A stretch of 33,515 bases of DNA from CAIVPM01 sp964615145 (GCA_964615145.1 CAZTOP010000032.1:1-33515), one strand, 5' to 3'. Shown: positions 7,308 through 15,544, numbered from the stretch's first letter. The notes: generated by a model from the letters alone, not told the origin. Numbers and translations are program-made.

Positions 7308-9455
7308 TTATCCATCAACTTTTTTCCATCTTAATTTAATGCTGTTTACAGCAAGTATTACATCACTTAATCCCATAATAATTGCACCGTAAGTAGGTCC
7401 ATATTTTCCCAATAATCCAACAGCAGCAATTGGTATAGCAATCACGTTATATATCAAAGCCCAGAACAAATTTTCTTGAATAGTGATGTATGTGTGTTTG
7501 CCAATTCCTAATGCAAAAGGTAGTTTCTTTAAACCATTTTTCATTAAAACCACTTGTGCACTTTGTATAGCTAATTGACTTGCCTCGCTAAGCGAAATTC
7601 CCAAACTAGCTTTTGCCAATGCAGGTGCGTCATTAATACCATCGCCAACCATTGCAGTTGGAATAATTGTGTTGAGCTTTGCAACAAAGTTTATTTTATC
7701 TTCCGGTGTTTGTTCGGCATAAACTTCATCTATTCCTAGTGCTTTTGCAACTACATCGCATTTTTCTTTTTTATCACCACTCAATAAAATAGTTTTTATA
7801 TGATGTTGTTTAAACCAAAGAATTACCTCTTTTGCTTCTTCTCTTATTTCATCAGCAACATCTATCCACCCTATAAGTTTATTGTTTTTTGTAATGTAAA
7901 TATTGTGAGAATAATCGTTAGTCAATTTCTTAACATCTTTAAATGAAGTTGCTTTGTAAGTATTGTTTTCTTTATCAATGGCAACTATTCCAAGACCTTT
8001 AATTTCCTCTATTTTATTCCATCTAATTTCATCAGCTGTTTTCCAATTTGAAGTAATTGTTTTTGCTAGTGGGTGGTTTGAATATTTTTCTAAACTATAA
8101 ACAATTCTTTTAAAATTTTCGTCGTCAATACCTGTGTCGCCAAGTGGTATTTCTATTTTATAATTTGTGATGCTAAACTTTCCTGTTGTTAAAGTGCCCG
8201 TTTTGTCAAATACAACTTGTTTAATAGTTTTAATGATATCCAAACTTTTTGCATCCTTGAATAATACACCATTTTTGCTGGCTCTACCCAAACCTACTGC
8301 AATTGCAGCAGGTGTTGCTAATCCCATTGCACAAGGACAAGCAATTACCATTACAGCAACACTCCTTAATAAGCTTTCATTGAAACCTACATTGGCAAAA
8401 AAAAAGTTAATTCCTAAAGTTAAAAAAGCTACTATGATTACAGCTGGAACAAAAACAGCACTTATTCTATCTGCGAGTAACTGCATTGGTGGTTTTTCGT
8501 TTTGTGCATTTTGAATTAACTTAATAATTTGTGCCAAAACAGAATCATTTCCTGCTGCTGATACTTGTGCTTTAAAAGAGCCTTCTTCTACTATGCTGCC
8601 ACCAATAAGTGTATCTTTTTGTTGTTTGTTTAAAGGGATGCTTTCTCCGGTTATAATGGCTTCATTTACGCTGCCATTTCCCCATAAAATTTTACAATCA
8701 GCAGGCACCTGTTCGCCTGTTTTAATGAGTATTAAATCACCCACTTTTAAGTCTTTGCTTTCAACTGCAAATAATTGTTCTTGATGATTGTTGTCAAATG
8801 CAATCATTGTGGCTTTTACAGTCTGCGATTTCATTAAGTTTTTTAGTGCAAGCTGAGTTTGTTTGGTTGTTTTTTCTTCCAGTGCATTCCCTAAAAAAAC
8901 TAAGGTTAGTGTTGTGGCTGTTGTTTCAAAAAACATAAACTCCATTGCTTTGCCAGTTAGCAAACCGTATAAACTATAAAAGTATGCAGCACTTGTTCCA
9001 AGTGTAATTAATACATTCATATTCGGAAAACCTTTCAATAAACTTTTAACACCGCTTACTCCAAAATAAGACATTCCAAGTATGTATATAGGTGTTGTTA
9101 AAGCCACTTGTACCAAAGGATTCATTAACCAATGAATGTGCACTAAATGTGAGATAAATAAAGGTGCGGCGAAAACCAAACAAAATAAAAATTTGTTCCA
9201 GCTTGTTTTTAAATCAAATGCAGACGTCGTATTAGTAATAGTTTTTGAACCTTTACTAATTACCGTGTAACCAAGTTCTTTTATTTCTTTTTCGATAGAA
9301 TTTAAGGCAATATTTGGTGTATTAATAAAACTTACATCGCCTGAGGCGTAGTTTACATTCACTTCATCCAATCCTTGTTTTTGTAAACACTTTTTTATAC
9401 TTACAGCACAACTATTACAATTCATTCCATCTACAGTAATATTTGTAGTTTCCAT
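7308..9455 (-). CDS. copA: Copper-translocating P1B-type ATPase, 715 aa
   Basis: Membrane pump that uses ATP to move Cu(I) out of the cytoplasm. In order: one heavy-metal-associated domain with GMNCNSC (C13, C16), actuator motif TGES at 269-272, the transport motif CPC at 373-375 in membrane helix 6, the phosphorylated D417 in DKTGT, HP at 461-462, and GDGIND at 604-609. YN at 669-670 is the Cu(I) signature of helix 7. In helix 8 the usual MxxSS reads MGLSD (694-698), keeping Met and the first Ser. Family knowledge allows either detoxification (CopA) or delivery to cytochrome oxidase (CcoI/FixI). The Fnr-like dyad upstream would suit the second role, but no oxidase genes are in the window. 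It is divergent from tsaE. Confidence 0.93.
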   Translation of the reverse strand: METTNITVDGMNCNSCAVSIKKCLQKQGLDEVNVNYASGDVSFINTPNIALNSIEKEIKELGYTVISKGSKTITNTTSAFDLKTSWNKFLFCLVFAAPLFISHLVHIHWLMNPLVQVALTTPIYILGMSYFGVSGVKSLLKGFPNMNVLITLGTSAAYFYSLYGLLTGKAMEFMFFETTATTLTLVFLGNALEEKTTKQTQLALKNLMKSQTVKATMIAFDNNHQEQLFAVESKDLKVGDLILIKTGEQVPADCKILWGNGSVNEAIITGESIPLNKQQKDTLIGGSIVEEGSFKAQVSAAGNDSVLAQIIKLIQNAQNEKPPMQLLADRISAVFVPAVIIVAFLTLGINFFFANVGFNESLLRSVAVMVIACPCAMGLATPAAIAVGLGRASKNGVLFKDAKSLDIIKTIKQVVFDKTGTLTTGKFSITNYKIEIPLGDTGIDDENFKRIVYSLEKYSNHPLAKTITSNWKTADEIRWNKIEEIKGLGIVAIDKENNTYKATSFKDVKKLTNDYSHNIYITKNNKLIGWIDVADEIREEAKEVILWFKQHHIKTILLSGDKKEKCDVVAKALGIDEVYAEQTPEDKINFVAKLNTIIPTAMVGDGINDAPALAKASLGISLSEASQLAIQSAQVVLMKNGLKKLPFALGIGKHTYITIQENLFWALIYNVIAIPIAAVGLLGKYGPTYGAIIMGLSDVILAVNSIKLRWKKVDG

Positions 9456-9469
9456 TTATTTAATTTGTA

Positions 9470-9477
9470 CAAAGGTA
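9470..9477 (-). promoter_or_regulatory. Candidate -7 element of the copA promoter
   Basis: On the minus strand this reads TACCTTTG, a perfect match to the Bacteroidota -7 consensus TAnnTTTG, 14 bases before the copA start codon. No clear -33 element is seen; the dyad at 9497-9516 sits there instead. Confidence 0.5.
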
Positions 9478-9496
9478 TTTGTTTGTAAATTTTTTA

Positions 9497-9516
9497 TAAG
9501 TGATAAATATCACTTA
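9497..9516. promoter_or_regulatory. Crp/Fnr-like operator dyad upstream of copA
   Basis: TAAGTGATAAATATCACTTA is a perfect dyad with 9-bp arms and a 2-bp centre. Its core GTGAT-N4-ATCAC resembles the Fnr box TTGAT-N4-ATCAA and the Crp box. Its centre is about 40-44 bp upstream of the transcription start implied by the TACCTTTG element, the usual place for class II activation. The regulator itself is not in the window. Confidence 0.5.
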
Positions 9517-9532
9517 CTAGTTATTTTTGTTT

Positions 9533-9946
9533 ATGGTTATTACATATAATTTGAATGAATTGCCTGCTATTGTAGAAAAAATTTGGGATGTATATAAGCA
9601 CAAAAAAATATGGCTTTTTAAAGCACAAATGGGCAGCGGAAAAACTACCTTTATTAATGCCTTATGTACTTTTTTGCAAGTGGAAGATATTACCAACAGC
9701 CCAACTTTTTCAATCATTAATGAATATAAAAGTAAGATAGTTAACCGCATTTACCATCTTGATTTGTATAGATTGAAAGATGAGGAAGAGGCTGTGAATA
9801 CTGGTGTTGAGGATGTATTAAATGGTAATGATTATTGCTTTGTTGAGTGGCCAGAAATTGCAATGAACTTATTGCCATTGGATGTACTTAACATTGAAAT
9901 AAAAACAAACTCTAATTTTACTAGGGTTATTTATATCAGTGAATAG
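9533..9946 (+). CDS. tsaE: TsaE, tRNA t6A biosynthesis ATPase, 137 aa
   Basis: ATPase partner of TsaB and TsaD in making threonylcarbamoyl-adenosine at position 37 of ANN-decoding tRNAs, in the cytoplasm. Visible family motifs are the P-loop MGSGKTT at residues 33-39, SPTFSIINEY in the middle, YHLDLYRL, and the late FVEWPE. Length is normal. I prefer ATG 9533 over TTG 9527, which would add only two residues. Its 3' end overlaps the 3' end of the convergent queA by 11 bp, so two tRNA-modification genes meet tail to tail. Confidence 0.92.
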   Translation: MVITYNLNELPAIVEKIWDVYKHKKIWLFKAQMGSGKTTFINALCTFLQVEDITNSPTFSIINEYKSKIVNRIYHLDLYRLKDEEEAVNTGVEDVLNGNDYCFVEWPEIAMNLLPLDVLNIEIKTNSNFTRVIYISE

Positions 9947-11204
9947 CTTTCCAAAGCAAACTACCATCACCATAACTCAAAAATCTAAAACTATTTTCAA
10001 GTGCATAATTATACGCCATTCGCCAATCTTCCCCAATAACCGCAGACACTAGTAATAATAATGTGGACTTAGGTTGGTGAAAATTTGTAAAAATAGCGTC
10101 TGCTATTTTCAAAGTATAACCAGGTGCAATAATGATTTGAGTTTTTGTAATTAGTCTATTTTGATTACTATACCTCATCCAGTCTATTAAATTTTCAATT
10201 GCATCAACTGTAGTAATATTTTGAGACAATTCGTAGCAATCCCATTGAGATAAGTGTAAGGTTTCTATTTTAATATTTAACGTGGACTCTTTTATTGTGT
10301 TTAAATTATTTTTATTGTCTATAATCTTAACCCCAAGCCAATAAAGGCTTTCAAGGGTTCTTAATGATGTGGTTCCAACTGCAATAATTTTATTTGTACT
10401 TTGCAAATGAATCAATAGGTTTTCAATAAAATGCAATGAAACATCGATAAACTCGCTGTGCATTTCATGATTTTCCATTGTTGTTGCTTTTACAGGTTTA
10501 AACGTGCCAGCTCCAACATGAAGTGTTAAAAAGTCTGTTTTAATTTGCTTGGTTTTTAAAGAGGCTAATACTTCCTCAGTAAAATGTAAACCAGCAGTTG
10601 GTGCAGCTACAGAGCCATCGTGTTTGGCATAAATAGTTTGATAAGTTTCCTTGTCTTTTTCTTCAACAGCTCTGTTTAAATATGGTGGTAATGGAATATT
10701 TCCAGCAATATGCAATAATTCAGAAAAGGTTAATTCAGCATTACTCCAGCTAAACTCAATTAAAAAATAGTCACTACATTTTTCAATTTTTTTTGCAGTT
10801 AGTATTAAATCTCCACTATTATTTTCTATTGTTTTAGTCAATAACTCTTCTTTCCATTTTTTTGCACCACCAATCAAACACTTCCATAAAACTGTTGATT
10901 TTTGTAGCATTGCAGTTGTAATGTCAGCATAATTATTTGCTGGTTCTAAACAAAAAATTTCAATTGAGCTACCAGAGTTTTTGGTAAATAAAATTCTGGC
11001 TTCTACCACTTTTGTATTATTAAAAACAAGTAAACTATTTGATGGTATTTCTTTTGCAAGTAGTTTATACATTGATTCCTTAATACTGCCATTACTATAA
11101 ACTAACAGTTTGCTAGAATCTCTTTCCACTAAAGGGTATTTTGCAATTTTCTCTTCCGGCAATTCATAAAAAAAGTCATCAATAGATAGCTTTTTGGGAT
11201 CCAT
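9936..11204 (-). CDS. queA: S-adenosylmethionine:tRNA ribosyltransferase-isomerase, 422 aa
   Basis: Transfers and isomerises the ribosyl part of SAM onto preQ1 in tRNA to give epoxyqueuosine, a step of queuosine synthesis for the wobble base. Recognisable blocks are the N-terminal ELPEEKIAKYPL, the central GSVAAPTAGLHFT and LHVGAGTFKPV, a TTSLRTLE segment, IAPGYTLKIADAIFTNFHQPKSTLLLL and the near-terminal FRFLSYGDGSLL. At 422 aa it is longer than the roughly 350-aa proteobacterial enzyme; the extra length lies in the middle, and I believe long forms are common in Bacteroidota. It starts at ATG 11204-11202. Its upstream region carries a 19-bp site (11233-11251) nearly identical to one in front of mraZ, so the two divergent genes may share a regulator. 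Confidence 0.93.
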   Translation of the reverse strand: MDPKKLSIDDFFYELPEEKIAKYPLVERDSSKLLVYSNGSIKESMYKLLAKEIPSNSLLVFNNTKVVEARILFTKNSGSSIEIFCLEPANNYADITTAMLQKSTVLWKCLIGGAKKWKEELLTKTIENNSGDLILTAKKIEKCSDYFLIEFSWSNAELTFSELLHIAGNIPLPPYLNRAVEEKDKETYQTIYAKHDGSVAAPTAGLHFTEEVLASLKTKQIKTDFLTLHVGAGTFKPVKATTMENHEMHSEFIDVSLHFIENLLIHLQSTNKIIAVGTTSLRTLESLYWLGVKIIDNKNNLNTIKESTLNIKIETLHLSQWDCYELSQNITTVDAIENLIDWMRYSNQNRLITKTQIIIAPGYTLKIADAIFTNFHQPKSTLLLLVSAVIGEDWRMAYNYALENSFRFLSYGDGSLLWKAIH

Positions 11205-11232
11205 TTTTCGTTGTTTTTTTATTTTTACTATT

Positions 11233-11251
11233 TTCTACCACTTTTTGACAC
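11233..11251 (-). promoter_or_regulatory. Putative MraZ-type operator facing queA
   Basis: On the minus strand it reads GTGTCAAAAAGTGGTAGAA. It matches 17 of 19 bases of the plus-strand site at 11421-11439 and contains GTGT and GTGG exactly 10 bp apart. It lies 29 bp upstream of the queA start codon. A further AAGTGG overlaps its upstream edge. Confidence 0.5.
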
Positions 11252-11330
11252 CACTTTTTTGCCAATTTATTAACATTATTTTTTTCAATTTTAAAATTAT
11301 AAATTCAATAAAAACAATGTTTTTTGTGTG

Positions 11331-11339
11331 TTATCCACA
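11331..11339 (+). promoter_or_regulatory. DnaA box between queA and mraZ
   Basis: TTATCCACA is a perfect match to the DnaA box consensus TTATNCACA. A one-mismatch copy, TTATCAACA, is at 11372-11380. Two boxes could serve DnaA control of the division cluster; two alone do not make a replication origin. Confidence 0.45.
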
Positions 11340-11340
11340 C

Positions 11341-11364
11341 TAATTCACATATTAATTCACATAT
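11341..11364 (+). repeat. Perfect 12-bp tandem duplication
   Basis: TAATTCACATAT is present twice with no gap (11341-11352 and 11353-11364), directly after the DnaA box and upstream of the mraZ operator. Confidence 0.8.
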
Positions 11365-11397
11365 AATGTTATTATCAACAAAAAAACAAGTTGTCAA

Positions 11398-11439
11398 TTT
11401 GTGTCTTTAGCTGTTATTTTGTGTCAATAAGTGGTAAAA
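11398..11439 (+). promoter_or_regulatory. Putative MraZ operator / mraZ promoter region
   Basis: GTGT at 11401 and 11421 and GTGG at 11431 fall on a 10-bp grid; TTTGTGTC is exact at 11398-11405 and 11418-11425. The main site GTGTCAATAAGTGGTAAAA (11421-11439) recurs inverted before queA. MraZ of other phyla binds direct repeats with a 10-bp period in front of its own gene (TGGG boxes in enterics, AAAGTG[T/G] in Mollicutes), which is why I suggest autoregulation here. TATTTTG at 11415-11421 may be a weak -7 element. Confidence 0.55.
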
Positions 11440-11459
11440 CGCTATTTTATTTTTTTACA

Positions 11460-11924
11460 ATGAACAAATTCCAAGGCGAATACGAATCAACGGTTGACTC
11501 AAAGGGTCGCTTTTTGATGCCTGCAGCTGTAAAAAAACAGTTGCCTGAATCGGAGAGTAGCTTTACCATTAGTCGTGGTGCTGGAAATTGTTTAACACTA
11601 TATCCAAAATCAACTTGGGATAACATATTAAACAAAATTAGTGTTTTAAACGACCTGGATCCAAGGGTAACAGTATTTAAAAGAAATTTTTTGCGTGGTG
11701 CTACCGAGGTTAGTTTGGATGCAGCAGGAAGATTGAATTTACCTGCCTCTTTAAAGGAGTATTCTGGCATTGAAAAAGAGATTATCATTTTTGGTGTTTT
11801 GTCTCGATTTGAAATTTGGGATAAAGCCAAATACAATGAAATGTTTGATAATACAACCGATGTAACACTGAGCGAAAATGCTAAAGCTATTTTGGACGAT
11901 TATAAAATAAATTTTAACGATTAA
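11460..11924 (+). CDS. mraZ: Division/cell wall cluster transcriptional regulator MraZ, 154 aa
   Basis: DNA-binding regulator that controls the dcw operon it heads. Two SpoVT-AbrB-type domains are visible: GEYESTVDSKGRFLMPAA at about residues 4-21 and EVSLDAAGRLNLPASL at about 81-96, each with the D-x-K/A-G-R turn. Length is normal for the family when ATG 11460 is used; an in-frame extension to 11391 would add 23 hydrophobic residues absent from MraZ and would run through the putative operator. rsmH follows after 75 bp. Phased GTG[T/G] repeats just upstream are the expected target of its own ring-shaped oligomer. Confidence 0.95.
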   Translation: MNKFQGEYESTVDSKGRFLMPAAVKKQLPESESSFTISRGAGNCLTLYPKSTWDNILNKISVLNDLDPRVTVFKRNFLRGATEVSLDAAGRLNLPASLKEYSGIEKEIIIFGVLSRFEIWDKAKYNEMFDNTTDVTLSENAKAILDDYKINFND

Positions 11925-11999
11925 AATTTTAATTATGAATTATGGCTTACGGTTATATACTAAATCGTACATCGTAAATCAATAAATCGTAAATAAAAT

Positions 12000-12899
12000 A
12001 TGTATCATATACCAGTTCTTTTTAATGAAGCTATAGAATCACTAAACATACAACCTAATGGCGTTTATGTTGATTGCACTTATGGTGGTGGTGGGCATAG
12101 CAAAGGCATACTTGACAAGTTAAGTAACCAAGGAAAATTAGTTGCCTTTGATCAAGATGAAGATGCACAAAAAAATTTAGTGAAAGATGAGCGGGTTGTT
12201 TTTGTGCCACACAATTTTAGGCATTTGCAAAGATTTTTGCGATTACACAAAATTGATAAAGTTGATGGGGTGCTTGCAGATTTGGGTGTTAGTAGTCATC
12301 AATTTGATGAGGGTTCGAGAGGTTTTTCTACAAGGTTTAATGGTCCATTGGATATGCGAATGAATATTCATCAGCCAATAACTGCTAAGCAGCTCGTAGA
12401 AACTTATACAGCTCAACAGTTGCAGTGGATTTTTCAAGAATATGGACAAGTTACGAATTCTAAAACTCTAGCTGCACATATTGTTGCTAGTAGAACTGGA
12501 AAACAAATCGAGTCAATAGAGCAATTTAAAACCTTGATAAGTCCACTTGTAAAGGGAAATCCTAACAAGTATTTAGCTCAGGTTTTTCAAGCATTAAGAA
12601 TAGAAGTGAATGATGAAGTTGGTGCTTTGAAAGAAATGTTGCAGCAATTACCTGGTGTATTAAAAAAAGGTGGAAGAGCTGTTATTATTACTTTTCATTC
12701 ATTAGAAGACAGATTGGTTAAAAACTATTTTAGAAATGGGGCATTTGAAGTTGAAGAAGATTTGAACCCTTTTTCAACAGAGGTAAAAGAAAAATATTTT
12801 AAGCTGGTTTCAAAAAAACCTATTGAAGCATCTAGCGAGGAAACACAAAAAAACACGAGAAGTAGAAGTGCAAAATTGAGAGTGGTAGAAAAAGTTTGA
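12000..12899 (+). CDS. rsmH: 16S rRNA (cytosine1402-N4)-methyltransferase RsmH, 299 aa
   Basis: SAM-dependent methyltransferase (MraW) that methylates N4 of C1402 in the P site of 16S rRNA. Motifs are the SAM loop DCTYGGGGHSKGIL near residue 25, AFDQDEDA near 50, VLADLGVSSHQFD near 93, the RGFSTRFNGPLDMRM block after it, and late FHSLEDRLVK. It ends with the family-type SRSAKLRVVEKV. Second gene of the dcw cluster. The 109 bp after it hold three AATCCGT/ACGGATT segments that could fold in alternative ways before the next gene. Confidence 0.96.
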   Translation: MYHIPVLFNEAIESLNIQPNGVYVDCTYGGGGHSKGILDKLSNQGKLVAFDQDEDAQKNLVKDERVVFVPHNFRHLQRFLRLHKIDKVDGVLADLGVSSHQFDEGSRGFSTRFNGPLDMRMNIHQPITAKQLVETYTAQQLQWIFQEYGQVTNSKTLAAHIVASRTGKQIESIEQFKTLISPLVKGNPNKYLAQVFQALRIEVNDEVGALKEMLQQLPGVLKKGGRAVIITFHSLEDRLVKNYFRNGAFEVEEDLNPFSTEVKEKYFKLVSKKPIEASSEETQKNTRSRSAKLRVVEKV

Positions 12900-12942
12900 T
12901 AGTGTTTTGAAAAGAGAAATAGTAGTATAAATAATAAACATT

Positions 12943-13010
12943 AATCCGTACAAAGCAGTTCTGTATGTCTATGAACGAAAAATACGGATTGCTAATTATA
13001 ATTAATCCGT
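12943..13010 (+). promoter_or_regulatory. Alternative hairpins before the ftsL-like gene
   Basis: AATCCGTA (12943-12950) can pair with TACGGATT (12983-12990). The same ACGGATT (12984-12990) can instead pair with AATCCGT (13004-13010), which covers part of the GTG start codon at 13009. The two pairings exclude each other. No T-run follows, so any effect would be on translation. Confidence 0.35.
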
Positions 13011-13383
13011 GGCCGAAACAACTGTTCCAAACAATACACCTGAAAAGAAAGCAATAACAGTTAAAAGTGTTGCTAATCTTTTTCAAACAAAATGGATTAA
13101 TGCCAATTTGTTTTTTTTCTTATACATAGCATTATTAGCTGTTGTATATATAGCCTATGGACATTGGACAGACAAAACACTTCGTTCTATAAATAAAACC
13201 GAAACAGAATTAAAAGACTATCAATACGAATATAAAACTGTAAAAAGTGAAGTGATGAAATTAAGTGAAGAAGGGGAGGTGCTAAAAAAAGCTGAGCCAC
13301 TTGGGCTGCATATTAGTAACGAAGTACCAAAGCGTTTGAAGTTACAAGAAGCGAATCAATCATTAAAACAAAGCGAAAACTAG
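13009..13383 (+). CDS. ftsL: FtsL-like division protein, 124 aa
   Basis: Small bitopic membrane protein in the position of ftsL, between rsmH and ftsI. It has a cytoplasmic tail of about 30 residues, one membrane segment at about 33-51 (NLFFFLYIALLAVVYIAYG) and a periplasmic part rich in Lys and Glu with coiled-coil spacing (about 55-124). FtsL joins FtsB and FtsQ in the divisome to activate FtsW/FtsI. Sequence conservation of FtsL is poor, so the name rests on topology and place. The start is GTG 13009; a stop codon two codons upstream rules out extension. The start codon may be masked by a hairpin. Confidence 0.8.
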   Translation: MAETTVPNNTPEKKAITVKSVANLFQTKWINANLFFFLYIALLAVVYIAYGHWTDKTLRSINKTETELKDYQYEYKTVKSEVMKLSEEGEVLKKAEPLGLHISNEVPKRLKLQEANQSLKQSEN

Positions 13384-13396
13384 GAGTTGTTGTAAT

Positions 13397-15544
13397 ATGG
13401 AAATTAGAGACGATATATTTTCTAGAGCTATTATCTGCTTCATATTAATCATAGGTATTTGTCTATGGATTTTTGGAAGAGCGGCTTATATACAACAAGG
13501 GCAAGGAAAATATTGGCGTAGTTTAAATGAAACACTCCATCAAAAAACCGACACAATTATAGCAGAAAGAGGAACTATTTATAGTGAAGATGGGAAAATG
13601 TTGAGTACAAGTATTCCTGAATTTGATATCTATATTGACTTTGCAGCAGAAGGTCTAAGAGCTAAAAAAGGAGATAAGTTTTATAAAAATATAGATTCAT
13701 TAAGTATTGAGTTGAATGCATTATTCAATGATTACTCAACAAATGAATACAAAAAAATTTTGGTAAATGAATTCAAAAAAAGAACCAGGTATTTTCCTTT
13801 CAAAAAACATATTAGCTATTCGGAGTTTAAAAAACTAAATACTTTTCACTTGGTTAAATTAGGTAGGAATACAAGTGGATTTATTGTAGAAGTAAAAAAT
13901 AAAAGATTAAACCCTTACGGAAACTTGGCTTTTAGAACAATTGGTTTGGCAAGGGATAGCTTTAAGGTAGGTTTAGAGTTGAGTTATGATAGTTTGTTAA
14001 AGGGCGTTAGTGGTACTAGAACAGTTAGGTACATAGCAGGCGGAGTGGCTGTGCCTGTTGAAGATGCAATAGAAACAGAAACACAAAATGGAAAAGATAT
14101 TGTTACAACAATAGATGTATTAACCCAAGAAATAGCCGAAAATGCTTTACACGAAATGTTGTTTAAAAATCAAGCACAATATGGATGTGCTGTAGTTATG
14201 GAAACAAAAACCGGGAAGATAAAAGCCATTGCAAATTTGGGATTAGACTCGGCAGCTTTACTAAAGTCATTTAATGATAAAAGTGAATACAGAGAAATAA
14301 AAAACTATGCTTTATATGCCACAGAACCTGGTAGTACTTTTAAACTTGCAACAATGCTAACCTTGTTGGATGATGGTAAAATAAAACCAACAACACCAGT
14401 TGATTTGCAAGGTGGCTTGTGGCAATTTGCACCCAATGCAACTGTTACAGACGCTGAAGTTCACGGTAGAGGCATAGTTACTGCTGAAGAAGCATTTGAA
14501 TTAAGTAGTAATGTTGGAATGGCAAAAATGATTTGGTATAATTATGCTAATAACCCATCTGCTTATGTTAATAAGCTTCATAGTTTAAGAATGGATACCG
14601 TAAGTGGAATTGATTTAGTAGGAGAGCGAAAACCAATTTTTCATAAGCCAGGTACTCGTGGTTGGGAAAGAACAACATTGCCTTGGATGGCACATGGATA
14701 CAATGTAAGCGTAACGCCATTACAAACATTAACACTGTATAATGCTGTAGCTAATAATGGTAAAATGATGAAGCCATATTTAGTAAGTTCAATAATGAAT
14801 GAAGGACTTACAATTAAAGAGTTTCAACCAACTGTATTAAATGAAAAAATATGCAGCGACTCTGCTTTATCTGCTGTTAAAAGATGTATGATTGGTGTGT
14901 GCCATAGTAGTTTGGGTACAGCAAGAAAACTATTTAATAATAATGCGTATTTAGTAGCCGGTAAAACAGGAACTTCTTTTGTAGTTGATAATAAAATTCG
15001 TTATTCAGATAAAATATACCAATCGTCATTTGCAGGGTTTTTTCCAGCAGATAATCCACAGTATACCTGTGTTGTAATTATTGTGAATAAAGCTAATTCT
15101 CCATTGCATTTTGGAGCAGAAGTGGCTGGTCCAGTATTTAAAGAAATAGCAGATAGATTATATACAACTTATGTAAAAAATAGTAATATCAATAATAAAT
15201 TAATCTATAAAAAAGATAGTAATAGTATAGTATATACGGGATACAGGGACGATGCAAAAAGTGTATTGAATACTGTAGATCTAAAATATCAAGACAATAC
15301 CGATTTAGCGAACGATTGGATTAAAACAAATACACTCAATAAAAAAATACAATTCACTTCATTTAATACTCAAAAGCAAGTAATGCCTCAATTGAAAGGA
15401 ATGAATTTAAAAGACGCAGTTTTTTTATGTGAAGAAATAGGATTGAAAGTGGTTGTAAAAGGTAGGGGAAAAGTAAAAGAGCAATCAATCGTAGAAGGTT
15501 CAAAGTTTTCATTCGGGCAAGTAATAAATATCTTATTAAACTAA
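13397..15544 (+). CDS. ftsI: Septal penicillin-binding protein (FtsI/PBP3 type) with PASTA domain, 715 aa
   Basis: Peptidoglycan DD-transpeptidase that cross-links septal wall together with FtsW. A membrane anchor lies at about residues 11-30, followed by the PBP dimerisation domain beginning ERGTIYSEDGKMLS. The active site has S313-T-F-K, S370-S-N and K523-T-G-T. The last 60 residues form a PASTA domain (VMPQLKGMNLKDAVFLCEE), so this is the SpoVD/PBP2x-like version rather than the shorter E. coli form. The gene begins 13 bp after ftsL and its stop TAA touches the murE ATG with no gap. Confidence 0.95.
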   Translation: MEIRDDIFSRAIICFILIIGICLWIFGRAAYIQQGQGKYWRSLNETLHQKTDTIIAERGTIYSEDGKMLSTSIPEFDIYIDFAAEGLRAKKGDKFYKNIDSLSIELNALFNDYSTNEYKKILVNEFKKRTRYFPFKKHISYSEFKKLNTFHLVKLGRNTSGFIVEVKNKRLNPYGNLAFRTIGLARDSFKVGLELSYDSLLKGVSGTRTVRYIAGGVAVPVEDAIETETQNGKDIVTTIDVLTQEIAENALHEMLFKNQAQYGCAVVMETKTGKIKAIANLGLDSAALLKSFNDKSEYREIKNYALYATEPGSTFKLATMLTLLDDGKIKPTTPVDLQGGLWQFAPNATVTDAEVHGRGIVTAEEAFELSSNVGMAKMIWYNYANNPSAYVNKLHSLRMDTVSGIDLVGERKPIFHKPGTRGWERTTLPWMAHGYNVSVTPLQTLTLYNAVANNGKMMKPYLVSSIMNEGLTIKEFQPTVLNEKICSDSALSAVKRCMIGVCHSSLGTARKLFNNNAYLVAGKTGTSFVVDNKIRYSDKIYQSSFAGFFPADNPQYTCVVIIVNKANSPLHFGAEVAGPVFKEIADRLYTTYVKNSNINNKLIYKKDSNSIVYTGYRDDAKSVLNTVDLKYQDNTDLANDWIKTNTLNKKIQFTSFNTQKQVMPQLKGMNLKDAVFLCEEIGLKVVVKGRGKVKEQSIVEGSKFSFGQVINILLN

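Noticed and set aside
11391..11459. Upstream extension of MraZ
   Set aside because: The added residues are hydrophobic, unlike any MraZ, and the stretch coincides with the phased operator repeats.
11964..11991. Three ATCGTA copies between mraZ and rsmH
   Set aside because: Short, irregularly spaced and AT-rich; no inverted structure or phasing that suggests function.
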